NCBI RefSeq assembly: GCF_000282635.1
Contig: NZ_AKIW01000002.1
Span: 1 to 64,000 of the forward strand
DNA: 64,000 bases
From: Variovorax sp. CF313
GTDB taxonomy: Bacteria > Pseudomonadota > Gammaproteobacteria > Burkholderiales > Burkholderiaceae_C
Direction of reading: 5' to 3'
The translations under genes were made by a program, and so were the position numbers. A model generated the notes under the pieces. That model saw nothing but the letters and a program-made list of their open reading frames with translations. It was not told where the DNA came from and made no database searches. This document shows positions 40,910 through 50,728 of the stretch, in pieces (within the stretch, counting starts at the first letter, position 1; every line of letters starts with the position of its first letter).

Positions 40910-42388
40910 CTATTTCTGGATATCGCCCAGGCAGAGGTACTTGATCTCCACGTAGTCGTCCATGCCGTGGTGCGAGCCCTCGCGCCCCAGGCCCGACTGC
41001 TTCACGCCGCCGAACGGCACATGCTCGGTGGCGATCACGCCGGCGTTGATGCCGACCATGCCGTATTCCAGCGCTTCCGCCACGCGGAAGATCCGGCCCA
41101 CGTCGCGGGTGTAGAAGTAGCTCGCGAGGCCGAACTCGGTGTTGTTCGCCGCATCGATGCCGTCCTGCTCGGTCTTGAATCGGAACACGGGTGCGAAGGG
41201 ACCGAAGGTTTCTTCGCGCGCGCACAGCATGTCGGAGGTGGCTTCGGCAACCACGGTCGGCTCGAAGAACTGGCCCTGCATCCGGTGGCCGCCCGCGAGC
41301 ACCTTGCCGCCCTTGGCGACGGCGTCGTCGACGTGGCGCTGCACCTTGTCGAGGGCCGCATCCTCGATCAGCGGACCCTGTACCACGCCGTCATCGAAGC
41401 CGTTGCCGACCTTGAGCGCCTTGACCTTGGCCGCGAACTTCTCGACGAAGGCGTCGTAGATGCCGTCCTGCACATACAGCCGGTTCGCGCAAACGCAGGT
41501 CTGGCCGGCATTGCGGTACTTGCTGGCCATCGCGCCATCGACTGCCGAGTCCACGTCCGCATCGTCGAACACCAGGAAGGGCGCGTTGCCGCCGAGTTCG
41601 AGCGACAGCTTCTTGACCGTCGGCGCGCACTGGCTCATCAGGATGCGGCCCACTTCGGTGGAACCGGTGAAGCTCAGGTGGCGCACGACGTCGCTCTCGC
41701 ACAGCGCCTTGCCGATCGCGATGCTGTTGGCGCTGTCGGCCGTGAGCACGTTGAGCACACCCGCTGGAATGCCCGCGCGCATCGCCAGCTCGGCCGCAGC
41801 CAGTGCGGTGAGCGGCGTGAGTTCGGCCGGCTTGATGACCACCGTGCAGCCTGCGGCCAGTGCCGGCGCCACCTTGCGGGTGATCATCGCGAGCGGAAAA
41901 TTCCACGGCGTGATGGCCGCGCACACGCCGATGGCCTGCTTCATCACCAGCAGGCGGCGGTTGTTGTCGAACTGCGGCAGCACCTCGCCGTTCACGCGCT
42001 TGGCCTCTTCGGCGAACCACTCGACGAAGCTGGCGGCGTAGGCGACCTCGCCCTTGGCCTCGGCGAAGGGCTTGCCCTGCTCGGCGGTCATGAGGCGGCC
42101 GAGGTCTTCGGTGTTGGCGGTCAACAGGTCGAACCATTTGCGCAGCACGATGCTGCGCTCCTTGCCGGTCTTGCCGCGCCAAGCGGCGAGCGCCTTGTCG
42201 GCAGCGGCAATGGCGAGCTCGGCGTCCGCGCGCGTGAGGTTGGCCACGTCGACGAGCTTCAGGCCGGTGGCCGGGTCGTTCACGTCGAAGCGGCTGGCGC
42301 CCTTTGTCCATTCGCCGGCGATCAGCGCATCGGTCTTGAGCAGGGTCGGGTCGTTCAGCAGCGAGAGAGGGGAAGTCTTCGTGTCCAT
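40910..42388 (-). CDS. gabD: Succinate-semialdehyde dehydrogenase
   Basis: The protein has 492 residues from the ATG at 42388 (MDTKTSPLSLLND). It is an aldehyde dehydrogenase with the family blocks AITPWNFPLAMITRKVAPALAAG, LSFTGSTEVGRILM, catalytic Glu in LSLELGGNAPFLVFDDADVD and nucleophile Cys in NAGQTCVCANR, plus EETFGPFAPVFRF. The FPLAMITRKVAPALAAGC and GQTCVCANRLYVQ segments are typical of GabD. It oxidises succinic semialdehyde to succinate with NAD(P). It is the last gene of the gabT-ABC-ureohydrolase operon, 37 bases after gbuA, completing GABA breakdown. An upstream in-frame ATG at 42502 would extend into gbuA and is rejected. Confidence 0.94.
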   Translation of the reverse strand: MDTKTSPLSLLNDPTLLKTDALIAGEWTKGASRFDVNDPATGLKLVDVANLTRADAELAIAAADKALAAWRGKTGKERSIVLRKWFDLLTANTEDLGRLMTAEQGKPFAEAKGEVAYAASFVEWFAEEAKRVNGEVLPQFDNNRRLLVMKQAIGVCAAITPWNFPLAMITRKVAPALAAGCTVVIKPAELTPLTALAAAELAMRAGIPAGVLNVLTADSANSIAIGKALCESDVVRHLSFTGSTEVGRILMSQCAPTVKKLSLELGGNAPFLVFDDADVDSAVDGAMASKYRNAGQTCVCANRLYVQDGIYDAFVEKFAAKVKALKVGNGFDDGVVQGPLIEDAALDKVQRHVDDAVAKGGKVLAGGHRMQGQFFEPTVVAEATSDMLCAREETFGPFAPVFRFKTEQDGIDAANNTEFGLASYFYTRDVGRIFRVAEALEYGMVGINAGVIATEHVPFGGVKQSGLGREGSHHGMDDYVEIKYLCLGDIQK

Positions 42389-42425
42389 GGTGTCGTGTTG
42401 TCCTGGGAGAAATGAGTAGCCGGTG

Positions 42426-43385
42426 TCAGCGGAAAGGTACACCGGGGAGTACGCAGAGCATTTCGTAAAGGAGGTTGGCCCCGAGCAGCGCAGTGTTTCC
42501 ACTCGTGTCGTAGGGCGGACTGACCTCCACCAGATCGGCGCCCACCACGTTCAACCCGCGGCAGCCGCGCACGATCTCCAATGCCTGCGGCACGGTGAGC
42601 CCGCCGATCTCCGGAGTGCCAGTGCCGCCAGCAAACGAAGGATCGATGCCGTCGATGTCGAAGCTGATATAGACCGGCTGAGTCGGCCCGATGCGCTCGC
42701 GCACCTGCGCCATCAGCGGCGCGAGCGACTGGTACCAGACCTCGTGCGCCTGCACCACCGTGAAGCCTTGCTCGCGCGGCCAGTCGAAATCGTCCGCCGC
42801 ATAGCCGGTGCCGCGCAGGCCGATCTGCCAGACCTTGTCGCAGGCCAGCAGGCCCTCCTCGACGGCGCGGCGGAACGGCGTGCCGTGCGCGATGCGCTCG
42901 CCGAACATGTCGTCGTTCACGTCCGCATGCGCATCGACGTGCACCAGCGCGACCGGGCCGTGCTTGCGCGCCACCGCGCGCAGGATCGGCAGCGCGATGG
43001 TGTGGTCGCCGCCCAGCGTCAGCGGCGCGCAGCCGGCGGCCAGTACCGAGTCGTAGAAGGTCGAAACGATGTCGATCGACTTTTCGAGCGAATAGGTGTT
43101 GATCGGCACGTCGCCCAAGTCGGCCACGTTCAGCCGGTCGAAAGGCGCCGCGCCGGTGGCCATGTTGTAGGGGCGCAGCAGCGCCGATTCGGCGCGGATC
43201 TGGCGCGGCCCGAAGCGTGCACCCGGACGGTTGGAAGTGCCGATGTCCAGCGGCACGCCGATGAACGCCGCGTCCAGCCCCTCCGGCGAAGTTGCGGCCG
43301 GCAGCCGCATCATCGTGCCGGGGCCGGCGAAGCGCGGCATGGTGTTGCCGCCGAGCGGCTGGTTCGGTGTCGTGGTGATCGGCAT
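42426..43385 (-). CDS. gbuA: Ureohydrolase, probable guanidinobutyrase
   Basis: This 319-residue member of the arginase/agmatinase family has the two-manganese site in LGGDHTIALP, VHVDAHADVND and SFDIDGIDPSFAGGTGTPE. The family hydrolyses a guanidino group, releasing urea. Agmatinase and guanidinobutyrase are alike in sequence. I favour guanidinobutyrase because the length equals that recalled for P. aeruginosa GbuA and the operon also holds GABA aminotransferase and succinate-semialdehyde dehydrogenase, which handle the product GABA. Agmatine would give putrescine, which those enzymes do not use directly. It starts 14 bases after the second permease gene. Confidence 0.85.
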   Translation of the reverse strand: MPITTTPNQPLGGNTMPRFAGPGTMMRLPAATSPEGLDAAFIGVPLDIGTSNRPGARFGPRQIRAESALLRPYNMATGAAPFDRLNVADLGDVPINTYSLEKSIDIVSTFYDSVLAAGCAPLTLGGDHTIALPILRAVARKHGPVALVHVDAHADVNDDMFGERIAHGTPFRRAVEEGLLACDKVWQIGLRGTGYAADDFDWPREQGFTVVQAHEVWYQSLAPLMAQVRERIGPTQPVYISFDIDGIDPSFAGGTGTPEIGGLTVPQALEIVRGCRGLNVVGADLVEVSPPYDTSGNTALLGANLLYEMLCVLPGVPFR

Positions 43386-43399
43386 CGTGTGGAGCGGGT

Positions 43400-44218
43400 T
43401 CAGCGCCGCCGGCCGCGCAGCCATTCGAGCGCGAGCAGCAGCGTGGTGGTGAAGATGATCAGCAGCGTCGCCACGGCGGCGATGGTGGGCGAGATGTTCT
43501 CGCGGATGCCGGTGAACATCTGGCGCGGCAGCGTGACCTGGTCGGGCCCCGCGAGGAACAGCGTGACCACCACTTCGTCGAACGAGGTGGCGAAGGCGAA
43601 CAGTGCGCCCGAGATCACGCCCGGCGCAATCACCGGCAGCGTGACGCGCATGAAAGTCCTGAACGGTGTCTCGCCCAGGCTCAGCGATGCGCGCACCAGG
43701 TTCTGGTTGAAGCCGGCCAGCGTGGCGAGCACCGTGGTCAGCACGAAAGGTGCGCCCAGCGCCGCATGCACCACGATCAGCCCAAGGTAGGTGTCGGCCA
43801 GGCCGAGCGGCGCGAAGTAGAGGTACGTGGCGACGCCCACCACCACGATCGGCACCACCATCGGCGAAATCAGCACGCTCATGAGCAGGCCCTTGAAGGC
43901 GAAGCTCGTGCGCGACAACCCCACCGCCGCCAGCGTGCCCAGCACGGTGGCCAGCACCGTGGCGGCCGGCGCGACGATGAAGCTGTTGCGCGCCGCACGC
44001 GCCCACTCGGGCGATTCGAAGAGGTTGCGATACCACCGCAGCGACCAGCCCGGGATCGGGTAGGCCAGGAACGAACTGTCGGAGAACGACAGCGGAATCA
44101 CCACCAGGATCGGCGCCAGCAGGAAGGCTAGCACCGCGACGCAGCCGGCGCGCACCAGCCACCAGCCGAGCTTGTCGGCGAAGGTGGCATAGGCCGGGAA
44201 TTGGGGAAGCTTGAACAT
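43400..44218 (-). CDS. Polyamine-type ABC transporter permease (PotC-like)
   Basis: The protein has 272 residues and about six membrane helices (GCVAVLAFLLAPILVVIPLSF, LLMSVLISPMVVPIVVVGVATYL, GVISGALFAFATSFDEVVVTLFLAG). The EAA loop near LSLGETPFRTFMRVTLPVIAPG contacts the ATPase. Its length and the SFSDSSFLAYP start are like PotC and related opine/spermidine permeases. It forms the importer channel with the permease encoded just upstream (22 bases apart). Confidence 0.92.
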   Translation of the reverse strand: MFKLPQFPAYATFADKLGWWLVRAGCVAVLAFLLAPILVVIPLSFSDSSFLAYPIPGWSLRWYRNLFESPEWARAARNSFIVAPAATVLATVLGTLAAVGLSRTSFAFKGLLMSVLISPMVVPIVVVGVATYLYFAPLGLADTYLGLIVVHAALGAPFVLTTVLATLAGFNQNLVRASLSLGETPFRTFMRVTLPVIAPGVISGALFAFATSFDEVVVTLFLAGPDQVTLPRQMFTGIRENISPTIAAVATLLIIFTTTLLLALEWLRGRRR

Positions 44219-44240
44219 GTTCGTCTGTCTTTCGTGCGGC

Positions 44241-45497
44241 TCATCCGAGGCTCAGCTCGGCCTTGCCGATGCGGCGGTAGACGGCATAGAGCACCAGCGT
44301 GGCCACCAGCAGCACGGCGCCCAGCGCGCACGCCATGCCCCAGTTGATTTCCACGTTGGTGTAGCGCGCGATGTAGTAGCTCAGCATCTGGTCGTCCGCG
44401 CCGCCGAGCAGCGCCGGCGTCACGTAGTAGCCGATCGCCAGGATGAAGACCAGCAGCGCGCCGGCGCCGATGCCCGGGTAGGTCTGTGGCACGTACACGC
44501 GGAAGAAGGCCGCCAGCGGCGAGCTGCCCAGCGAGACGGCTGCGCGCAGGTAGGTGGGCGGCACGCTCTTCATGACGCTGTAGAGCGGCAGGATCATGAA
44601 GGGCAGCAGGATGTGCACCATCGCGATGATCACGCCGGTGCGGTTGAACAGCAGCGCCAGCGGATGGTCGGTCAGGCCGATGCCCATGAGGCCCCGGTTG
44701 ACCAGCCCCTCGGACTGCAGCAGCACGATCCAGGCAGCCACGCGCACCAGGATGGAAGTCCAGAACGGCACCAGCACCAGGATCATCAGCACGTTGGCCT
44801 TGCGCGCCGGCAGCGTCGACAGCCACCACGCCAGCGGATAGGCCAGCAGCAGGCAGAAGAAGGTGACGACGGCGCTGATCTGGAAGGTGCGCAGCAGGAT
44901 GCCGGCAAAGGCGCGCTGGTCGGCGGGCATGCGCTCGATCTCGCCGGCCACGTCGCGCCGCAGGTCGACCGAGGCGAGCAGGTAGTCGGGCGTCCAGCGC
45001 GAGCCGTTCTTGGCGATCGCCTGCCAGTACGGCGCCTCGCCCCAGCGCGGGTCGAGCTCCAGCATGCGCGCCTTGACTTCTTCCGGCGTGCCGGCGATCG
45101 GCAGCGCCCGGAAGGTGCCCATCACCAGCGAGCGGGCGCCTGCGATCTCGGTGTTGAGGCGGCGCGCCAGGGCGCCCGCGTCGGAGCTGTCGGGCAGCTG
45201 GGCGAGATCGGCTGCCATGGCCGCAAAGGCCGCTGGCGCGGGCGCCTCCTTGCGGTTCCAGCCGTCGAGCGCACGCACGGTGCGCGGCAGCGCGTTGGCC
45301 ACCTCGGGGTTCTCGACCGCGCGCTGCAGCAGCGCCACGATGGGCACCAGCAAGGTCAGCAGCAGGAACACCAGCAGCGGCACCGTGAGCGCAAAGGCGC
45401 GCCATTTGCGGCGGGCTTCGGCGCGCCCCAGCGCACGCCGAAGCTCGCCGGGCGGAGCCTGCATCGAAACCTGGGGGACAGACGTTGCCGCGTGCAT
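44241..45497 (-). CDS. Polyamine-type ABC transporter permease (PotB-like), long N-terminal domain
   Basis: This 418-residue permease is longer than PotB (about 275-300). After the first helix (FALTVPLLVFLLLTLLVPIVALL) comes a soluble segment of about 150 residues predicted to be periplasmic (residues about 60-205), then the usual core with YPLAWWLSTLPARKANVLMILVLVPFW, IAMVHILLPFMILPLYSVM and the EAA loop AAVSLGSSPLAAFFRVYVPQTYPG. Long forms like this occur in Burkholderiales polyamine/opine-type systems. It lies 21 bases after the binding-protein gene in the operon. Confidence 0.91.
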   Translation of the reverse strand: MHAATSVPQVSMQAPPGELRRALGRAEARRKWRAFALTVPLLVFLLLTLLVPIVALLQRAVENPEVANALPRTVRALDGWNRKEAPAPAAFAAMAADLAQLPDSSDAGALARRLNTEIAGARSLVMGTFRALPIAGTPEEVKARMLELDPRWGEAPYWQAIAKNGSRWTPDYLLASVDLRRDVAGEIERMPADQRAFAGILLRTFQISAVVTFFCLLLAYPLAWWLSTLPARKANVLMILVLVPFWTSILVRVAAWIVLLQSEGLVNRGLMGIGLTDHPLALLFNRTGVIIAMVHILLPFMILPLYSVMKSVPPTYLRAAVSLGSSPLAAFFRVYVPQTYPGIGAGALLVFILAIGYYVTPALLGGADDQMLSYYIARYTNVEINWGMACALGAVLLVATLVLYAVYRRIGKAELSLG

Positions 45498-45518
45498 GGC
45501 CTTTTTCGCGCCGTTCGT

Positions 45519-46547
45519 TTACTGCGTGGCCCAGGATGCGAAGCGCTTCTCGAGCGCCTCGCCCTGGTCGGCCCAGAAGCCGACGCTGAACTGCAGCGCA
45601 TCCTTGGCGTTGGCCGCCGAGGTCGGCAGGTCGGCCAGCACCTTGGGGCTGAGCGAGGCCAGCGCCTTAGTGTTGGTGGGGCCGTAGGCGATGCTCTGGG
45701 CATAGACCGCCTGGTTGGCCGGCTGCATCGTGAACTGGATGTACTTCAGCGAGGCTTCCTTGTTCGGGGCGCCCTTCGGGATCACCAGGTAGTCGAGGTC
45801 GTAGATGCCGCCCGGCCAGTAGATCTTGAGGTCGCGGCCTTCGCGGTTGGCCGCGTCGATGCGGCCGTTGTACACCGTGGTCAGCACCACGTCACCGGCC
45901 ACCAGGAACTGCGGCGGCTGCGCACCGGCTTCCCACCACTGGATGTTGGGCTTCAGCTCGGTGAGCTTCTTGAACGCGCGGTCGGCGCCTTCCTTGGTGG
46001 CGAGCACCTTGTACACGTCGGCCGGCTTCACGCCGTCGGCCATGAGCGCGAACTCGAGGTTGTAGCGCGCGCCCTTGCGCATGCCGCGCTTGCCGGGGAT
46101 CTTCTTCACGTCCCAGAAGTCGGCCCAGCTGGTGGGCGCGGTCTTGAGCTTCTCGCCGTTGTAGGCCATCACGGTCGACCACACGAACAGGCCCACGCCG
46201 CAGTCGGTGACCGCGGCCGGCAGGAAGTCGGCCTTGCTGCCGATCTTCGAATAGTCGAGCTTCTCGAACAGGCCCTCGTCGCAGCCGCGCACCGCGTCGG
46301 GCGATTCGACTTCGACCACGTCCCAGGTGACCTTCTTCGTTTCGACCATGGCCTTGATCTTGGCCTGTTCGCCGTTGTATTCGACCGGGATGATCTTGGT
46401 GCCGGTCTTCTCGTAGGGCTCGTAATAGGCCTTCTTCTGGGCATTGGCGTTGGCGCCGCCGAAGTTGACCACGGTGAGCTGCTGCTGGGCGAGGGCCGGC
46501 AGCGCGAAGCTGGCGGCGACGATGCAGGCGAGGAATGTCTTTTTCAT
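45519..46547 (-). CDS. Polyamine-type ABC transporter substrate-binding protein (PotD-like)
   Basis: The protein has 342 residues with a Sec signal (MKKTFLACIVAASFALPALAQ). The mature part resembles PotD/PotF: LTVVNFGGANANAQKKAYYEPYEKTGTK, VEVESPDAVRGCDEGLFEKLDYS, TSWADFWDVKKIPGKRGMRKGARYNLE, LVAGDVVLTTVYNGRID and IYWPGGIYDLDYLVIPKGAP. The family binds putrescine, spermidine, GABA-like or opine ligands. The neighbouring catabolic genes favour 4-guanidinobutyrate or GABA; this is inference. It lies 55 bases after the ATPase gene. Confidence 0.92.
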   Translation of the reverse strand: MKKTFLACIVAASFALPALAQQQLTVVNFGGANANAQKKAYYEPYEKTGTKIIPVEYNGEQAKIKAMVETKKVTWDVVEVESPDAVRGCDEGLFEKLDYSKIGSKADFLPAAVTDCGVGLFVWSTVMAYNGEKLKTAPTSWADFWDVKKIPGKRGMRKGARYNLEFALMADGVKPADVYKVLATKEGADRAFKKLTELKPNIQWWEAGAQPPQFLVAGDVVLTTVYNGRIDAANREGRDLKIYWPGGIYDLDYLVIPKGAPNKEASLKYIQFTMQPANQAVYAQSIAYGPTNTKALASLSPKVLADLPTSAANAKDALQFSVGFWADQGEALEKRFASWATQ

Positions 46548-46602
46548 GATGGAAATCTTCCTGGGTGATGAAAGGAAACGAGGGAACAACAACGGACCGG
46601 GA

Positions 46603-47697
<1,095 letters not shown>

Positions 47698-47724
47698 GGA
47701 GGATTCCGGGAAAGGATCGGTCGA

Positions 47725-49017
47725 TCAGCGCAGCGCGGCGAAGCTGTCCGCGAGAAGCGCCAGGCCTTCGTCCACAAGCAAGTCGGATGCCGTGAGCGGC
47801 ACCAGTACACGAATTACATTGCCGTAGGTGCCGCATGACAGCAGGATTAACCCGCGCCGCGCCGCCTCCGCGACCACCTGGCGGGTCAGTGCGGCATCGG
47901 GCCGCGCGGTATCGCCCTGCTCGAACAGCTCGATGGCCACCATGGCGCCGAGCCCGCGCACGTCACCAATGGCCGGCTCGCCGGCCGCGATGCGGCGCAG
48001 GCCGGCCGTGAGCCGTTCGCCCAGCGCCCGGCTGCGCGCGAGCAGTTGCTCGTCGTCGAACACCTTGAGCACCGCGAGTGCCGCGGCACAGCCGATGGGG
48101 CTGCCGGCATAGGTGCCGCCCAGGCCGCCAGGCGCGGGAGCGTCCATCACCTCGGCGCGGCCCACCACGCCGGAGATCGGGAAGCCGCCCGCCATCGACT
48201 TGGCGGTGGTGATCAGGTCGGGCGCCACGGGCCACTGCTCGCTGGCGAACCAGGTGCCGGTGCGGCCCGCGCCGGTCTGCACCTCGTCGGCAATGATGAG
48301 GATGCCGTGGCGGTCCGCCAGCGCGCGCAGGCCTTCGACGAAGTCGTTGGGCGCCACGTAGAAGCCGCCCTCGCCCTGCACCGGCTCCAGGATGAAGGCC
48401 GCCACGCGCTCGGGCTCGATGTCGTTCTTGAACAGCAGCTCGACCGAGTGCAGGGCGTCGTCCACGCTCACGCCGTGCAGCGCGTTCGGGTACAGCGCAT
48501 GGAACACCTCGCCCGGGAAGGGGCCGAAGCCGATCTTGTAGGGGGCGACCTTGCCGGTCAGGCCGAGCGTCATCATCGTGCGGCCGTGGTAGCCGCCCGT
48601 GAATGCGATGACGCCGGGGCGCCGGGTGTGGGCGCGGGCGATCTTGACCGCGTTCTCCACCGCCTCGGCACCGGTGCTCAGGAAGATCGACTTCTTCGCG
48701 AACGCGCCCGGCGCCAGTGCGTTCAGGCGCTCGGCCAGCTCCACATAGGGCTCGTAGGCCACCACCTGGAAGCAGGTGTGCGAATAGAGATCGACCTGCG
48801 CCTTCACGGCGGCACTGATCTCCGGGTGGCAGTGGCCGGTGTTGAGCACCGCGATGCCGCCGGCGAAGTCGATGTAGCGGCGGCCCTCGACGTCCCACAG
48901 TTCAGCGTTGGCGGCGCGGGCGACGAAGATTTCATGGGCCTGGCCCACACCGCGGGCGACGGCCGCGCTGCGGCGGGCCATGAGGGCGGCATTGCTGAGA
49001 TTGGGTTCGCGTTGCAT
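47725..49017 (-). CDS. gabT: 4-aminobutyrate aminotransferase
   Basis: The protein has 430 residues from the ATG at 49017 (MQREPNLSNAALMARRSAAVARGVGQ). This class III PLP aminotransferase has the blocks FAGGIAVLNTGHCHPE, FLSTGAEAVENAVKIARAHT, ILEPVQGEGGFYVAP, IIADEVQTGAGRTGTWFA and the PLP lysine in TTAKSMAGGFPISG. The ARGVGQ segment and the rest are typical of GabT. It converts GABA and 2-oxoglutarate into succinic semialdehyde and glutamate. It is the first gene of the operon and diverges from the MocR regulator gene across 163 bases. Confidence 0.94.
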   Translation of the reverse strand: MQREPNLSNAALMARRSAAVARGVGQAHEIFVARAANAELWDVEGRRYIDFAGGIAVLNTGHCHPEISAAVKAQVDLYSHTCFQVVAYEPYVELAERLNALAPGAFAKKSIFLSTGAEAVENAVKIARAHTRRPGVIAFTGGYHGRTMMTLGLTGKVAPYKIGFGPFPGEVFHALYPNALHGVSVDDALHSVELLFKNDIEPERVAAFILEPVQGEGGFYVAPNDFVEGLRALADRHGILIIADEVQTGAGRTGTWFASEQWPVAPDLITTAKSMAGGFPISGVVGRAEVMDAPAPGGLGGTYAGSPIGCAAALAVLKVFDDEQLLARSRALGERLTAGLRRIAAGEPAIGDVRGLGAMVAIELFEQGDTARPDAALTRQVVAEAARRGLILLSCGTYGNVIRVLVPLTASDLLVDEGLALLADSFAALR

Positions 49018-49080
49018 GGTACGACCTGTGCTTTGAAGGAGGAATGCCGGCACTCTAGGTCGCGCGAATCGATCCAGCCA

Positions 49081-49132
49081 TGTACACCGGAAGTGATCGC
49101 CCGGAAGACTGTACTGGTCTTGTATCCTGTAC
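49081..49132. promoter_or_regulatory. Repeated CTGTAC sites between gabT and the MocR gene, candidate operator
   Basis: CTGTAC occurs at 49109-49114 and again at 49127-49132, 18 bases apart, with the related TGTAC at 49081-49085 and TTGTATC between them (CTGTACTGGTCTTGTATC). MocR/GabR regulators bind direct repeats between their gene and the divergent target, as here. The assignment rests on position and repetition only. Confidence 0.5.
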
Positions 49133-49180
49133 ATACTTTCCTCAATATGGTGCAGCCCGGACTGCCGGAGACGCCCCCCG

Positions 49181-50593
49181 ATGCTCATTCTTCGCCCCGA
49201 ACAGCCGACGCCGCTGGTAAGCCAGATCGTGGAAGGGCTGCGCGGACTGATCGGCTCCCAGAAGCTCAAGGCCGACAGCAAGCTGCCGTCGATCCGCGCC
49301 TTTGCCGCGGCGCACGGCGTCAGTGTTTTCACGGTGGTCGAGGCCTATGACCGGCTGGTGGCCCAGGGCCTGCTGGTCTCTCGCGCCAACGCGGGTTTCT
49401 TCGTCAAGCGGCGCAGCGACGAGAGCGCCGCCGGCGCGGCCAGCACGCCCCGCCCGGACCCCCGCTTCGACGCCCGCTGGTACCTTCAGCAGATCTTCGA
49501 AAACCGCAACCTGCCGCTCAAGCCCGGCTGCGGCTGGCTGCCGCACGACTGGCTGTTCGAGGACGGCATGCGCCGCAGCCTGCGCCACCTCGCCTCCGAA
49601 GGCACCGACATCGGCGGCTACGGCCTGCCCTTCGGCCACATGGCGCTGCGCATGGCGACGGCCGAGGCGCTGTCGGAGCAGCAGATCGTGGTCGATGCCG
49701 CCCAGGTCCTGCTGACCCAGGGCTCCAGCCAGGCCCTGGACCTGGTCGCGCGCCGGCTGCTCAAGCCGGGCGATGCGGTGCTGGTGGACGACCCCGGCTA
49801 TCCGAACCTGATGTTCATGCTGCGCTTCCTGGGCGTGGAGATCATCGGCGTGCCGCGCATCCCTTCGGGCTACGACATGCCCGCGCTCGAGGCGCTGCTC
49901 GCTCAGCACCGGCCCAAGGCCTTCTTCACCCAGCCCCGGCTGCAGAGCCCGACCTGCTCGATGGCTTCGCTGCCGCAGCTGGTGCAACTGCTGCAGCTGG
50001 CCCAGGCGCACGACTTCACGCTGGTCGAGAACGACATCTACGCCGAGATGGACGCGTCGATGCGCCCCTCGCTCGCCAGCCTGGGGCAGCTGCGCCGCGT
50101 GGTCTACGTGGGCAGCTATTCGAAGACCATCTCGCCGAACATCCGCGTGGGCTACGTGGTCGCGCAGCCGGAGCTGCTCGATGAGCTGGCGCAGCTCAAG
50201 ATGGTCTCGGGCCTCACCTCCTCCGACATCACCGAGCGCCTGGCCTTCGGCACCGTCACCGACGGCCGCTGGCGCAAGCATCTCAAGGCGCTGCGCGACC
50301 GCCTCGCGCAGGCGCAGGGCAGCGTCGCGAGGCGGCTGGACGCGCTGGGCTTCGAGCTGTTCCATGAGGCCGCGGCCGGCATGTACCTGTGGGCCCGGCA
50401 CCCCGACATCGCCGACAGCTCCGAGCTCTCGCGGCGCGCCGCGGCCGAGGGAATCATGCTCGGCCCGGGCCAGCTGTTCCTGGTCAATCCGCATCCCACC
50501 GGCTGGCTGCGCTTCAACGTGGCCTTCAGCGAGGACGAGCGGCTCTGGCGCTTCCTGGAGCGCAGCATCGAAGAACAGCGCAGGTACGACTGA
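49181..50593 (+). CDS. MocR/GabR-type regulator (GntR DNA-binding domain fused to aminotransferase fold)
   Basis: The protein has 470 residues. The N-terminal GntR winged helix (residues about 8-75) has PLVSQIVEGLRGLIGSQKL, LPSIRAFAAAHGVSVFTVVEAYDRL and GLLVSRANAGFFVK. The rest is a class I aminotransferase fold with LTQGSSQALDLVARRLL, DDPGYPNLMFML and the PLP lysine in YVGSYSKTISPNIRVGYV. GabR of Bacillus activates gabTD in response to GABA and PLP; the divergent gabT operon makes the same control likely here. It is followed at 135 bases by the ornithine cyclodeaminase gene. Confidence 0.93.
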   Translation: MLILRPEQPTPLVSQIVEGLRGLIGSQKLKADSKLPSIRAFAAAHGVSVFTVVEAYDRLVAQGLLVSRANAGFFVKRRSDESAAGAASTPRPDPRFDARWYLQQIFENRNLPLKPGCGWLPHDWLFEDGMRRSLRHLASEGTDIGGYGLPFGHMALRMATAEALSEQQIVVDAAQVLLTQGSSQALDLVARRLLKPGDAVLVDDPGYPNLMFMLRFLGVEIIGVPRIPSGYDMPALEALLAQHRPKAFFTQPRLQSPTCSMASLPQLVQLLQLAQAHDFTLVENDIYAEMDASMRPSLASLGQLRRVVYVGSYSKTISPNIRVGYVVAQPELLDELAQLKMVSGLTSSDITERLAFGTVTDGRWRKHLKALRDRLAQAQGSVARRLDALGFELFHEAAAGMYLWARHPDIADSSELSRRAAAEGIMLGPGQLFLVNPHPTGWLRFNVAFSEDERLWRFLERSIEEQRRYD

Positions 50594-50728
50594 CGTCGCT
50601 CGCAATGTCGCGCAAGCAGGCGCACAATGGCTTCAACCCTTGGCGCAGGCGCATCCTGAACCAGCCATGGTGGAGTAAACATGTGAGGGGATGAAGCGCC
50701 GCGGCAGGGCTACGCAAGGAGCCATGCC

